Assembly (NCBI GenBank): GCA_001662425.1
Contig: BDDC01000344.1
Location: 1,263-65,262, forward strand
DNA from: Chlamydomonas sphaeroides
Taxonomy: Eukaryota > Chlorophyta > Chlorophyceae > Chlamydomonadales > Chlamydomonadaceae
Direction: 5' to 3'
DNA length: 64,000 bases
Shown piece by piece: positions 24,492 to 36,624 of the stretch (the first letter of the stretch is position 1; each line of letters opens with the position of its first letter). The notes beneath the pieces are model-generated. The model saw only the letters and a list, made by a program, of their open reading frames with translations. It was not told the DNA's origin and ran no database searches. The translations under genes were made by a program, and so were the position numbers.

Positions 24492-25883
24492 ATGCCACAA
24501 AAGCCACTTAAAGCGGTGAAGAAGATTGATAAGAAGAAGGAGGCGGCAAACCGACATGGCAAGGGGGTTGTCACGCGGAAAGGTGGGTCGCGCTGCTCGG
24601 CATGCGCACCGAGTGCGTCTTCTCCTGCCTCCTGCCACAGCACCAGCACAAGTCCAGCAAGCGATAGCACAGCGAGCCAACGCGAGCCGCCGCCTTACGA
24701 GCCCAGCCGCCGCCCCACGGAACCCGCCCGTCACCCCGTCGCCCTGTAAACCCCGGGGGCTTGACGGAGTGTCGCGCCGCAACGCGCAACGCGCAACGCG
24801 CAACACCAGTTCTGGCGTATTGACCACCCTGAATCACGGCAGTCATAGCGCGCACGCCGTGCTGCACGGCGCCGTGGGCGCCGCCCCCGGCAGGGCCTGC
24901 TCAGCTGGCAACCAGCAGTGGGGCGGCGTGGCATGGGGGGCCCATGGCACCCCTGGCCAGGCGTTGTTCGCGCACAAGACATACAGATGGGAATGGCACA
25001 CATTGCGGAGTGGCGGCAGCTCTGCCCTAGCGGCCCCAAGCGCTTGGCGTGTCCCTCATGCCGCGCACCGCTAGCGCCATACCTAAAGAGCCGCGGGGCC
25101 CTCACTGGCCTCGGGGCCCTGACGGGGCGACCCGTAGCCGGGGTGATGAAGGCGCCGCTGACATCCTTTGCTGGATTGCTGCTCCGCCGCAGGCAAGTAC
25201 GACAAGCCCCCAAAGAAGGGCAAGGAGCTGGCGGCCTATCAGGATGGCAAGGTGGGCACGGTTGGCTTCCAGCTGGGGGGGGGTGTTTGGAAGCCTGCCG
25301 GCGCGCGGCCGTGCCAGCATCACTGCGCTTTCGCCGCGCCACATGGCCCCTGGCCGCCGTGCCGAGCACCTGGGCATAATCCGCGCCGCAGTGCGGCGTC
25401 CCGTGGGATCGGCCTCCTCAGCTCGATGCATGGAGCAAATGGAACAGCCACAAGCGGCATGTTGCCGCCGGGCGTGGGTGCTGCCCAGCGCTCACAGGAA
25501 TGTGCCGTTGCTGTGCTGCCCGCTCGCCCCAACAGGAGCTGACCAAAGCGATTAACAAGCGCAACGAGAACGAGGTCGCGGGCAAGGCGGAGAATAACGG
25601 AGGCAAGCTCAAAGTGGTGCGTCTGGGCGAGGCTTTGGGGATCGGCGTGCAGTGTTGCCTTCCGAGGACCTACAGAACAACGGCACTATGGAAGCCAGCT
25701 TATACGGATGATCAGTCTGTCATGCTTGTGGACCGTAATCGAGCGTTGTGGGACGCCGTGCGGTGTGCGCCCTTCTGCGCCTCGCAGATCAAGGGACCGC
25801 CACCCGTGATGGCTCCCAAGCACAAGAACACCAAGGGGGCACCAACGCCGAAGGTGCAGTCCGAAGACATGGAGGACGACTGA
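24492..25883 (+). CDS. Small basic DUF2462/UPF0390 family protein
   Basis: Four exons, 24492-24582, 25193-25251, 25536-25616 and 25788-25883, join in phase to 108 aa. The product is highly charged: a Lys-rich start (MPQKPLKAVKKIDKKK), a central KYDKPPKKGKELAAY segment, then ELTKAINKRNENEVAGKA and GGKLKVV, with an acidic end EDMEDD. The LTKAINKRNE-x5-KA...GGKL core is the hallmark of the DUF2462 (UPF0390; animal Leydig cell tumour 10 kDa protein) family, widespread in eukaryotes, ~100 residues long, with a poorly defined, probably nuclear or nucleolar role. Intron 1 is the longest (610 bases) and carries a CAACGCG repeat. The gene is divergent from LIG6. The ATG at 24492 is chosen because it opens the conserved Lys-rich N-terminus. 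Confidence 0.85.
24780..24803 (+). repeat. CAACGCG heptamer repeat
   Basis: Three and a half tandem units in intron 1 of the DUF2462 gene. Confidence 0.8.
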
Positions 25884-26394
25884 ATTCCGAGGAGGCCTTG
25901 ACTGACGTGCATTAAGGGGCGAGTCGATTGGGAGGGTCTCTTCGGTACGGTTGGATGAAGCTTCGGTCAGCAGCGTCAATGGCGGCGGCGGCTGGTGCGC
26001 CCAGAATGAGAATGAGGAGCCTCTGCATAAGGGGGTTATTGGTTTCCGTTATGCTGTGATCACCTGGAGTGGGTTGGGTGGTCGGGTTCGTGGACTGAAG
26101 AGCGTACGTCGTGGGGGCAGGGAGGGCCGGGGCGCGTGGAATGTGCGTGTGTTCGTGGCATGCATAACTCGGTGAGCGTGTGATGGCTGTACGCCATACA
26201 TCGTCATTGCTGACTTGACGCAACCCAGACGATGAGCGAGCTTGCTGGCTGACTTGACGCTGAAACCCCGTCGGGGCTGTTACGCCTTACGGTTACCTGT
26301 AAATAGTGTAACATTGAACGGCATAAAGCGACACAAAGCTGTCGCGATAGCGCTTGACGACATGTCTCACAACTAGTGGACGTTTTGCAGCGAG
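25884..26394. other. Intergenic: DUF2462 3' UTR and coiled-coil gene promoter
   Basis: Contains the end of the DUF2462 transcript, with two TGTAA signals at 26298-26302 and 26307-26311, and ~85 bases before the coiled-coil gene ATG at 26395. No other gene is seen. Confidence 0.5.
26298..26311 (+). terminator. Tandem TGTAA polyadenylation signals of the DUF2462 gene
   Basis: Two overlapping-range TGTAA motifs (26298-26302 and 26307-26311) lie ~415 bases past the DUF2462 stop codon, a typical 3' UTR length in green algae. Confidence 0.55.
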
Positions 26395-27245
26395 ATGGCT
26401 GTGCGGAAGCAAACGCAGCTCGCCGACCTCATCGCTGGGTCAGGCCTGGTCAGCGGGCTTCAGCGGAGGACCTCCAGCCAGGCGAGTCAAGCATGCACCC
26501 GCGGCCCACACGCGCATACTTGCTGTCGCGACACAGCTTACATTCCAGGACGCTTGCCTGAACGCACAGGATGGGTCGGCCGCTCCATCTCAGCCGGTGC
26601 TGTACCACTTCGGCCCCAACGGGGGCGGACGCGAGCAACGGTGCGTCCTGTCACGCCCCTCGCCTGCAACTCTCCCCACACCGGCCCCGCCCAACCCACA
26701 TGACGCCCGTTCCACACCTCGCGACAGGCCTCCGCACAGCGCCGGTAGCACCGCGTCGCCAGGGCCTTCCCACGGGCCCGGCGGCGGCTCCGGCCCCGGC
26801 TCCGGCCGGCCTCCGCCCGGGCCGGCATGGCCCTCCCCGCGCCCGCCCGTCAGCGCCGGCAGCAGCTTCACGGGCGGCTCCCAACACCAGGGCCACCACC
26901 GTGCCAGCGCCGGTCACGAATCTCCAGACCCCTCGTCCGTGCCCTACGTCCCGCCCTACCTGGGCTCAGGCTTTTTGCCGCCCGCCTCCGGCGGGCCCTA
27001 TGAGCTCGGCCCAGCCCGGGACGACGACCACCAGGGTCCCGCCGCGGCCGGCCCCAGCGACGCCCACGGTGCGCCGCAGGTAGCTGCGTCCCCCCTGCGC
27101 AGCCACGGCTCGGCGTCAGCGGTCGAGCCGGACGAGTACTCGGAGGCGTACCGCAGCTCGCAGCGGCAGGGCCGCCACAGCACTGGCGCGCCCGCGCCGA
27201 GCGGCTCCGGAGGGCCGTGGCAGCAACAGCTGGCCCACCCGCTGA

Positions 27246-27292
<47 letters not shown>

Positions 27293-30200
27293 TCCGCGGG
27301 GCCCGCAGGCACCGGCGGGCCTGCGGCTAGCAGGGCGGCCGCGGCGGGCGGCCGCAGCCGCGGCGGCTCTGGCGGCAGCAGCGGCGGCGGCGGCGGCGGC
27401 AGCCGGCGCACTGGCGGCAGCGGCGGTGGGGGTCGCGGCACGGCGCCGCCGCTGCACCGCTCCACCTCCGACAGCGCTGTGCGGGGTAGCGGCAGCATGG
27501 CCGCCGCCGCTGCGACGGCGCCTGGCGCCTGGGCCTCGGTGGCCGGGTCCGTACAGGACGACGCGGCGGCGCCGTCGGCCGCTGGCGGCAGCGGCGGCGG
27601 CATGCTGCCTGCCATCGGCGGGAGGCCCAGCGGCGGCGCGGCGGGGTCAGGGCCGTTGTCAGCTGCGGCGGCGCAGGGCTCGGAGCTGCTGGTTGTGGAG
27701 GAGGAGAGCTCCGAGTTCGCTGCCTCGCCGATGGCGCAGGTAGCGGCGAGGAACGCGTCGCCCGTGCGGGCTGGCTCGGGCGGCAGCATGCCGCCGCTGT
27801 GGGCCTCATCGTCGGCGTCGCCTGCGGCGTCCGTATCGGCTGCTGCAAGGCAGCAACAGCAGCAGCAGGGGCTGGGGCCCGAGCAGCAGTCGACGACAGG
27901 GTCTGGCGCCATGTCGGGCCCCGCGTCAGGCGGCGGCGCCAGCAGCCGGGACGGCGCGGCTGAGGCCGCGGCCGCGGCTGCCACGGCGGCGGCGGCCGCG
28001 GCGACTGCCGCAGCGGCGGCGTCTGAGCAGGAGGCCGCTCAGCTGCGGCGGTCAGTCGAGGAGCTCACAGCCAAGGTGGGCGGGCCCGCATGCAAAGGCG
28101 CAGCGACCCGCAGCGCTGGCCCTTGCCTGCACCATGAGGCGTGGGTTCCCATCCGATCCACACACCCATGGTGGCGGGTTTACGCGTGACCAACGCGTCA
28201 CCACCACCGCAAACGTCCTGCGTGCGTGTGACTGTATTACTTTTCTTGGGAGTGCACACCACTGGTGCAGCATGGGCGACGCGGCTAGCCACCCCACCTT
28301 GCCGCGCCCTCGCATCCTCTCGCGGCCCTCCTGCTCCTCCTCCTGCTCCTCCTCCGCCGCCGCCGCCAGGTGCTGGCCCTGAGCGCCCAGCTGCGCGACT
28401 CGGAGGACGCCGCGGCGCAGTTCCGCGGCATGGCGGCTTCTGCGGCACTGCAGGGCCGCGAGGCGGGCGAGGCGGAGGCGGGGCGCAAGCACATGAAGGC
28501 GCTCAAGTGAGGCGGCGGCGGCCAGCATAATCTGGAGCCTTGCGGTGGCGCAGGGCGTTGGGGACACGGGCTCTGCAACGCTCAACAGGGCTCTGGTCAG
28601 CGCCGTGGGCCCCTATGTAGCTGCCGATGTCCCCGCCGGCCCCGCCTCCCTGTCCCCCGGTCCCGCTGCTACCAGGGCGGCCGAGGCCTCCCGCGACAAG
28701 GCCGAGGCCGCCAAGTGGTCGGCCGAGAAGCGCGCCAAGGCGGCCGAGGAGGAGCTGGCGGGCGTCAAGGAGCGGCTGGAGGCCAAGAGCAAGCAGGCAT
28801 GCGGGCCGGCGTGCGTGGATGGTTGGCACTTGGGAAGGAGTCACTTCAATGGATGGGGCGGCGCTTGGGTCTTGTGAGCCTGTGACCCGGATGTCTGCGG
28901 AGGCCTTGCCAGCCCCAAGCATCTCTCCTGTGCTGCAAGCCTCGCGCGCTAATGCATGCCATGGTCGGTTGTTGTCCCGCCAGGCGGCGGACCTGGAGGC
29001 GTCGCTGGCGGCCAGCCAGGCGGCGCTGGAGCGGCAGCGCAAGGCGACGGAGGAGGCGCTGGCGGCGGCGGACGCGCAGTACAAGGCGCAGAGCCGCAAG
29101 CTGGCGGCCGAGTCGGAGGCGGACAAGAAGGGCGCGCAGGTGGGCGGCCCGGGCTGCATGTCCGCTGGTCCTCCGTCCGTCATACCGCCCGGCTCCGGGT
29201 TGATGCCAACCGCGTCCGCACACGCTCGCCGCCTTGCGGCCAAGCAGCCGTCGCTCTGCTGCGGCCCTGCGCATCTCCGCAGGAGTCTCTGGCCAAGCTG
29301 CAGGCCGACATGGCGCGACGCAACCAGACGCTGCTCGGGCTGCAGGCGAGGCCCAGGAAATGGGGGCAGGGGCTGCGATGCCTGCGGTCCATGAGGAAGG
29401 GACCGCAAAGCAGTACCGGCCGCGGGCCAGGGCATCTGATAGCCGGAGGCGGGCACCCAGGGACCGCCGGCGGCTGACGTGCTGCCTGCCGGCCGCTGAC
29501 GTGCTGCCTGCCGCCCGAACCCCCTTGGCCTGCCCCCCAGGCGGACCTGGAGCTGGCTTTGGCCGACGTCCGGCGCAAAGACGAGCGGCTGGAGGCGCTG
29601 AGCACCGCCGTGGCGGGGCTGCAGGTGAGTGCGGCGGTGGGGGTATTCACGGTTGGGTCGCCTTCTTACGTGCTTACGCTGTGGCGCCACCCGTGGGCCC
29701 GTGCCTCAGGCGGAGCTGGAGCGGGAGCGCGCGCAGCGGCAGGAGGCGGAGGAGCGGCTGCGTGAGCCGGTGCGCCCTGGGGCGTCATGGGGGCCATGCG
29801 GTGGGCGGCCAGGGAGCCTCGCCGTTGCGCTTGCGGCACCCCGACACGGCATTCGCCCTTTTTTGGAGCTTCGTGCTTTGCATCCTACAGCGCGCCTCCT
29901 CCATGATACTACCGTAAACCCTGTTACATCCACCCCCACCCCCCCACGCAGAGCCTACGGGCCTCAGTCTCCAGCCCCACGCGCCCGGCCCGGCCCGAGC
30001 CAGCGGACACGTCCGCGGGGCCCCCGCTCGCGCCGCCCGCCGTCGCCTCCCCCGCGCGCCGCTCCACGTCCGGCCCCGCCGCCTCGCTAGCAGCCGCCTC
30101 TGCCTCTGCCGCTGCCTCTACCTCTGCCGCCGCTGGCGCCGCACTGCTGGACGAGCAGACCAAGGCGGTGCGGAAGATGCAGACCGAGGTGGCGGCCATG

Positions 30201-33200
30201 AAGGAGCAGGTGGGCTCAGGGGGGCCGCATGGGGCCGAGCGCGTTCGCTGCATCGCTGTTGGCGGCGGCCACGTTTTGACGTCCGCAGCAGCACCGGCCG
30301 TGTCCGGCTCCCCACGGTCGTCGAGCTTGCTGCGGCATGCGTTGCAGCTCGCGCTCACCGAGGTGCTATCCTCGAGGATGTGATGCCCCCCTCGCGCACA
30401 CCGCCACCCGGCCTCCCTGGCCTGCCCCCGCACTGCCACCCCCGCAGTACGCCCAGCGGCTAGTGGCGCTGGAGGAGACGGTGGCGAGCTGCGAGGGGTC
30501 CATGCGCGATGGCCTGCAGGTGGGGCTTGGGCGCGTGGGCAGAGGCACACGGCCGGCCAGGGTGCGGGCCGGTGGCTCTGACGCTGCGCCTGCACATGTG
30601 GGGGGCGCAATGTGCGGCGTACGCTGGGCGGGATTGCATTGCCGCCGGGTACCGGGACGAGCGCCCCCAAGCCGCAATGCACGGGTGATTATGCGGCGCC
30701 GTGCCTGGCTTGCCCCGGTGCCCGACTGCCAGGGCCTGGACCGGCTCTTCGGCGTGCTCGTCTCGCGGACCGCCGGCATCCTCGCCGGCCGCCTCGCCGG
30801 CGTCATGGGCGGCGCCAAGGCCGGCGCCCGGCCCGGCACGCCCTCCGCCGCCGCTGTGCGCGCCGCCGCGGCAGCGGCGGCGGCAGCCGCCGGGGGGGCC
30901 GGCGCCGGCGGCGCAGCCGGCGGTGCCGCCGGCGGCGCCAGCGGCGCCGCCAACGCGGTGCTGCTGCAGATGAACGAGCGGCTGGCGGCGGAGAACGCGC
31001 AGCTAGTGGGCGAGCTGTCGCGGTGGCAGAGCGGGCGGCACGCCATGCTGCGCAAGCTGGGCATGACGGTGGTGGGCACCGAGCCGCCGCCGCCGCCGGC
31101 CCCGCCGCCGCTGACGCACCAGCAGCGCATCGACCAGGCGCTGGCGGCCGTCACCGGCAACCGCGGCGGCGCGGCCGCCTCCGATCACGGCGCCGCAAGC
31201 AACGGCCGTGTGTCGTCGTCGGGGCAGGCCGCAGCGGCGGCGGCAGCGGCAGCGGCGGCTCCGCCGCCGCCGCCGTCGTCGGTGGCCTCGCAGCCGCAGC
31301 ACCAGCACCCCATGTCGGCGGCGCGCGAGGCGCTGGCGGCGGCGGCGCGGGAGCTGCTACTGGCGGGGCGACGGGAGCTGCTGCCAGCGGTGATGACGGC
31401 GGAGGGCTGGGGCGAGGGCGCCGCCGGCGGCGGCTTGGACGCGGCGGCGGCGACCGCGGCGCTGCACGGCGGCAAGGCGGAGGCCGCCATCGGCGCCGCC
31501 GAGAGCGCCCTGCGGCTGCGCTCACAGGTGTGCGCTCGGGGCCATGAGCTCAGCCCAGTCTCCGCCCTCTCCAGCGTCTGCTGCCAAGCCCAGTCCAAAG
31601 CCGCCACGTGCACCGCAGCCTAGCCCCTGGCAGCCCAGTCACGGTAGCGCCCGTCGTGCATCATGATTGCGGCCCCACGTCCTCGGCCCCGCTCGCTTCC
31701 CCTTCCGTGCCCCTCCCGCCGCCGCCGTCAGGTCCTGTACCTGCAGGCCGAGGTGACGCGGCTGCGCGCCGCGGGCGGCGAGTCCGTGGAGCGGGGCCGC
31801 GAGGCGGACGCGCTGGTGAGGGGCGGCGCCGCAGCGCTGGGAGGCCCCCTGTGCGCCGGCGCCACCGCGGGCGGCAGCAACCGTGTTTGCTGTGGGGCTG
31901 TGTGTGTGTGTGTAGTGTGGGGGAGGGGCCAGGGGCCGCACCCCGTGGCCGCTGCGCTTGGGGCTGCGGCCTGCTCCCTGGCTCTCGCCGCCCGCGGCCT
32001 CGCTCCTGCCGGCCTCCCTCGGCGCCACCGCGCCCCCACCCAGCGCTGCACCCTCCCCTCCTGCCAACCTCCTCCCCTCGCATGCCTGCCCTCCTAACCC
32101 CGGACCCCCGCAGCAAGAGGCGCACGGAGCCGCCACCAGCGAGCTGCGCCGCGAGCTGGCGGCCGCGAGGCAGCAGTGCGGCCACCTGCAGAGGGAGCTG
32201 GAGCGGGCCCGCGCCGGCATCGTGGGTGCGTGCCGGCCTGGGATGGGATGGGATGGGATGGGATGGGATGGGATGGGATGGGATGGGATGGGATGGGATG
32301 GGANNNNNNNNNNNNNNNNNNNNNNNNNNNNNNNNNNNNNNNNNNNNNNNNNNNNNNNNNNNNNNNNNNNNNNNNNNNNNNNNNNNNNNNNNNNNNNNNN
32401 NNNNNNNNNNNNNNNNNNNNNNNNNNNNNNNNNNNNNNNNNNNNNNNNNNNNNNNNNNNNNNNNNNNNNNNNNNNNNNNNNNNNNNNNNNNNNNNNNNNN
32501 NNNNNNNNNNNNNNNNNNNNNNNNNNNNNNNNNNNNNNNNNNNNNNNNNNNNNNNNNNNNNNNNNNNNNNNNNNNNNNNNNNNNNNNNNNNNNNNNNNNN
32601 NNNNNNNNNNNNNNNNNNNNNNNNNNNNNNNNNNNNNNNNNNNNNNNNNNNNNNNNNNNNNNNNNNNNNNNNNNNNNNNNNNNNNTGTCGGTTGCCGTTG
32701 TGATCGGTGCAACGCTGTGTGGGCGGCGGCGGCGCATTTGGGGGGAAAGGGCTCCGATGCAGCGCGCCGGCGGCTGCAAAGCCAGGGCCAGCGGCGGGGG
32801 CTGGGAGGGCCCCACCCCAGCTGCGCCCAACACCAGCGCCAACTGGGCTCAGAGGTGCGTCCGTCTCCCTACCTGGCCACCTCTCTACCTGGCCACCGGC
32901 CCCGCAGATGGCCCCCGCGGCGGCGCGGGCGCACCAGACGCCGCGGAGCGCGAGCGGCTGGAGGCGGCCGCGGCGGCCGCCCGCGAGGAGGCGGCCCGGC
33001 ACCGCACGCTGGCGGCCGCGACCAGGCGCGACCTGGAGGCCAGGGAGCGGGCGCTGGACGAGGCGGGACTGCGGCAGGAGCGCCTGGAGGCGCAGGTGCG
33101 GGCCCCCTCCGCACCGCGCCTCTCACCCCGCCTCCGCCAACCCTTACCCGCCGCGTAACTGCTGCGGTCATTCCCCATCCCACGCTGCGTAGCCCCCGGC

Positions 33201-34482
33201 CCCGGCTCCAGTGCAAGCCGCGTCGTGGCTGGCTGTCACTACCTGACCGCCAACCTTGCCCGCGCCCGCAGCTGCGCGAGCGCGGGTCCGGCTGCCTGCA
33301 CCTCGCGCCGCCCCCGCTAGCCTCCGCAGCTCAGCTGCCCAAAACCCCCACCACACGTGCCCGACGGTGCCCGCAGCTGCGCGAGTCGCGCGCCGAGGCG
33401 GGCCGCCAGGCCGAGTCCGTGAAGCGGCTGCGGCTGCTGCTGGCGCAGGCGCGGGCGCTGCTGCGCGAGCGCGGGGTGGCCTTCCTGGAGGACGACCCGG
33501 GGCTGGACGCGCTGGCGGCCGAGGCCAGCGCGCGCGACAAGGCGGGCGGCGGAAAGGGCGGCGGAAAGGGCGGCAAGGGCGGTGAGGCGGCGGGGCTGGG
33601 TGCGAGGGACCCGGAAGGGAGGGCGCAAGGCGCTGACGGGTGTGGCGGGGGGCTGGGGCGGCGCTGCGCCCATCCTCCTCCTCCTCCTGCTTATCGGCCG
33701 CGTCCTCCTGCTGTCCCTGCGGCTTCCCTGTCCGCCCCGACCCAACCCGGCCAGGCCCCGACGGCGACGGGCCACTGTTCAAGGCGTTGGATGCGCGGGA
33801 GCGGGAAAAGGAGATGCAGCGCATGCAGGTGGGGTAGGAGCGGCGCGGCCTGGGACCCCGACAGCGGGCGCAGCTGTGGCGTGCCGCCTTTGTTCTCGCC
33901 TGTCCCACCCAATCCCGCCGCGCGCACCGGCCCTGCTCCTCCGTACCCGCAGTCCGAGCTGTCGGATGTGCAGTCGCAGCTGGCCGCCTCGCAGCGTGAG
34001 CTCAAGCGCAGCCGCAAGGCGCTGGAGGCGGCCAAGGAGGCGGCGGCGGCCGAGGCGCGGCAGCAGCGCGAGGCGCTGGCGGCGGGCATCGAGGGCATGG
34101 GCCGCGAGCTCAAGGCGGCGCAGGAGGGCACGCGCGGCGCGCAGAAGCAGCTGCAGGTGAGGCCGCGTGGAGCACACGCGCGCTTCGTGAACAGCAGGTC
34201 GCGGCTCGGCATTCGCTTCAACGCTGCCTGCTTATGCTGCGTTGTGTTGTGTGGACCTGGGCATGTGTGTTGCTGTGTGTGTGCTTGCAGGAGGCGCAGC
34301 ACGAGGCGGGCGACCTGCGCAAGCAGCTGGCGACCGCAAGTGAGGCGCTCGCACGGGCGCGGCTGGACGGCGAGTACCTGCGGCAGCGCGCGGTGGCGGG
34401 CAAGATGAAGCCCAAGCTTAGCCATGCGCGCGCGCTCAACATGAGCATAAGCGCGGTAGCTGCGGCGGCGCCCGAGGGGTAG
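26395..34482 (+). CDS. Large coiled-coil protein with low-complexity N-terminal region, function unknown
   Basis: Twenty exons join in phase to 1453 aa: 26395-26481, 26549-26640, 26728-28075, 28370-28506, 28676-28796, 28984-29139, 29283-29345, 29541-29624, 29710-29769, 29952-30209, 30448-30519, 30733-31527, 31732-31815, 32114-32221, 32821-32854 (34-base microexon, tentative), 32908-33095, 33377-33581, 33755-33828, 33953-34156, 34291-34482. The start MAVRKQTQLADLIAGSGL is followed by ~450 residues rich in Pro, Gly and Ser with a 15-Gly run. From about residue 500 on come Ala/Glu/Arg/Leu heptads typical of a parallel coiled coil (EELTAK, ADLEASLAASQAALERQRK, SQLAASQRELKRSRKALEAA), broken by a Gly/Ala loop in exon 12. 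The end is LSHARALNMSISAVAAAAPEG. I do not recognise a family: no GRIP, kinesin motor or SMC ATPase motif is visible. A structural or cytoskeletal scaffold is only a guess. Three introns appear to use GC donors. The 382-base gap lies in intron 14, so an exon could be missing. Confidence 0.7.
27248..27292 (+). repeat. GGC trinucleotide run encoding polyglycine
   Basis: About 15 in-frame GGC codons within exon 3 of the coiled-coil gene, giving a poly-Gly tract. Confidence 0.9.
32236..32303 (+). repeat. GGGAT pentamer satellite running into a gap
   Basis: At least thirteen perfect GGGAT units directly downstream of the exon 14 donor of the coiled-coil gene, cut off by the N run. The true array length is unknown. 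Confidence 0.95.
32304..32685. other. Assembly gap (382 N)
   Basis: Unsequenced run in intron 14 of the coiled-coil gene, beginning within the GGGAT array. Confidence 0.95.
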
Positions 34483-34823
34483 CGGCAGAGGCGCGCCGCG
34501 AGCGCTAGCGTAACGTGTATGCGCATGGCACGTCTTCTGTTGTGCATGAGCGCTCGATCGTGCATGCGTGCGTGTGAAGGGCGTTGGGCGAGGCGGCGCC
34601 GTGCGTGCATGTCAGGCATAGCGTTTTGGCGCGGATTACGAACGCCTGGAAGTCGATCGCCCAGGGACGCGCGCTCTCGATCAAACGCGCGCCAATAGCT
34701 GGTGCTACCGCGCACACAGCGCTCCTATACGAGCAGCATGCGCCAGCACGGTCCTCGCGTGCGGCGGGGCCAAGGTTTCGGAAGCTGCCCGGTCTGGCGC
34801 CAAATGCGAAGGGGCTAGCCCCC
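34483..34823. other. Intergenic stretch between the coiled-coil gene and M1
   Basis: No gene supported. No TGTAA was found shortly after the coiled-coil stop codon. Upstream exons of M1 could lie here but none has a convincing start and donor. Confidence 0.35.
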
Positions 34824-36457
34824 ATGTCAGAGGAGACGACGCCGCCAGCCGCGAAACGCATCGCAGCATATATGCGAGACCCCCAGCGTAATGCCCACGA
34901 GCGGCCAGGCTGCGGGGGCGACGGCGCTTCTGACGGCCGACCAGGCACCTTGCACCTTGCTCGCCCGCGCCCACGCCGTCAGAAGGTAGCGCAGCCATAC
35001 GCGCAGGAGCAAGCTGCGCTGCTCGGAGTCAAAGCCGCGGCCTGTGACCGTGACACGCGCCAACCGGTCGGGGCGGTGAACGCCACGCAGCTCGCGCTCC
35101 TCGTGGCTGTGGCCGCGGCGCTAGCTGCAGGCGCTACTTGGCGGGTCCTGGGGCCGGCCGGCGCGGCCGTTATCGCTGTCGCCGCCGCCGTCGTCGCCGC
35201 GGCTGGAGGCGCATGGCTAGCGCTGCGCCGGCGCTCGACCCGGACCCGACCGCTGGCGGAAGCGCCCGCCGGCCCATCGCCGGCCGATGCCGACCGCCCC
35301 GTCCCCGGAGCCTTGGCTACGTATAATTGCTTTCTCGGCCCCGACAGCTCCCTCGAGGGAACGGCTGGCTCCATTGCTGATGGCGACAGCCCGCTTGGCG
35401 GCTCAGCTGCAGCGGCGCCGGCGGGCGAAGTCTCGGCCGAGGGCCACGCCGGCCCGCCCCGGCCGCCGCCGCCACCGCCGCTGCCGGCGCAGGGCCCCAG
35501 TTCCTCGGTCGCCAGCTCCGACGACGGCGACAGCGGCGACAGCGACGGACGAGCGCGCAGCGGTGGTGCCGCCGCTGCTGCACCCAAGGCGGCCGCTGGG
35601 GGACCCTTCGCCGCCGCCGCCGCCGCCGCCACCGCCGGCGGCGGCCCATCTGCAACCGCCGCCACCGCCGGCAGCAGCACAGCCCGGCCGTCGGCGCTGT
35701 ACCGCCCGCCGTACCGCCGCGCCCTCGTCAGCGTCAGCGCCAAGGTGGGGCCGACATCGCGACTTATCTGCGGTGTGGGCCGCGCTGCGGCGCCCTGCCC
35801 TCGACTCGCTCCGAATTGACGTCGCCGGCGTCGCCGCCCCACATACGCCTCCGAGCGACGCGCCTGCGTGTCAACGACGGCCTCCCGGCCCCGGACAGCC
35901 CCGCAGCCGCCCACCACGCCCTCGCCGCCCTTCGTACCGGCGTGCCCTCCTGCCCGCAGTTCACGACGCCGCATGCCATGGAGTACAACATCGCCGCAGC
36001 CACCCTGCGAGCAGCCGCCGCCCGCGCCGGCGCCGAGGCGTGCACCGCACTGCTGCTGCGCCAGCAGCAGCGCCTGCGCCAGCAGCGCCTCGAGCGCTGC
36101 CGCCGCGCCGCCTCCGCCCCGGGCGAGCTGCCGCAGGCGCACGGCGGCGGCGCCGGCGCAGCTGGCGCGCGGGTGGGTGGCGGCGGGGGGGCTGCGGCGA
36201 CGGCGGCGGTGCCGCCGCCCGTGCCTGCCTTCGCGGCGGTGGAGGGCATCGACCTGCTGACGGTGCCAGGTGTGGTGGCGGGACGATGTTTGGTTGGTAC
36301 CGTGCTGCCTTGGGGTGGCGGGCAACTGGGCCGTCAGCTGCGAGCTAAGCGGTGGGGCGACCCCAGGCATCCGGCACGCTCAGACGCCGCGACCGGCTTT
36401 CCGATCACACGCCCCAACGGGGCGAGGGGGCTCCCGGTTGGGAAAGCCCTGACGTGA
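34824..36457 (+). CDS. M1: unknown protein with two predicted membrane helices
   Basis: Two exons, 34824-35744 and 35960-36457, join in phase to 472 aa. The acceptor is strong (CCTCCTGCCCGCAG) and without splicing the frame stops at 35819. Residues ~90-135 form two hydrophobic helices separated by a short loop (NATQLALLVAVAAALAAG, then GAAVIAVAAAVVAAAGGAWL), followed by RRRS. A Pro/Ser/Ala-rich acidic linker, a short ordered patch YRPPYRRALVSVSAK, and a Gln/Arg/Leu helix (LLLRQQQRLRQQRLERCRR) follow. I do not recognise a family. ATG 34824 is the first in frame; the true start could be later or in an unseen upstream exon, and a donor after 36266 could shorten the 3' end. M1 ends 167 bases before gene P1 on the same strand, so the two could also be one gene or a split paralogue. 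Confidence 0.45.
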
Positions 36458-36624
36458 CCTGGTTTGAGGCCTTCACCTATATGTACAGCCGCTATATGTT
36501 AGGCTTGTCGGCCGACTTCTTTGGCTGCGTCAATGATACGTGCACTTTATTTCCCGCCCGTGCGCCTTCCCAAGCACATCGCTAAGTAGTTCGGGCTTCC
36601 TTGTACATTCCTTGCGATGACCAC

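Noticed and set aside
32236..32303. GGGAT array as an internal telomeric repeat
   Set aside because: Green-algal telomere units are TTTAGGG or TTTTAGGG; GGGAT is an ordinary intronic satellite.
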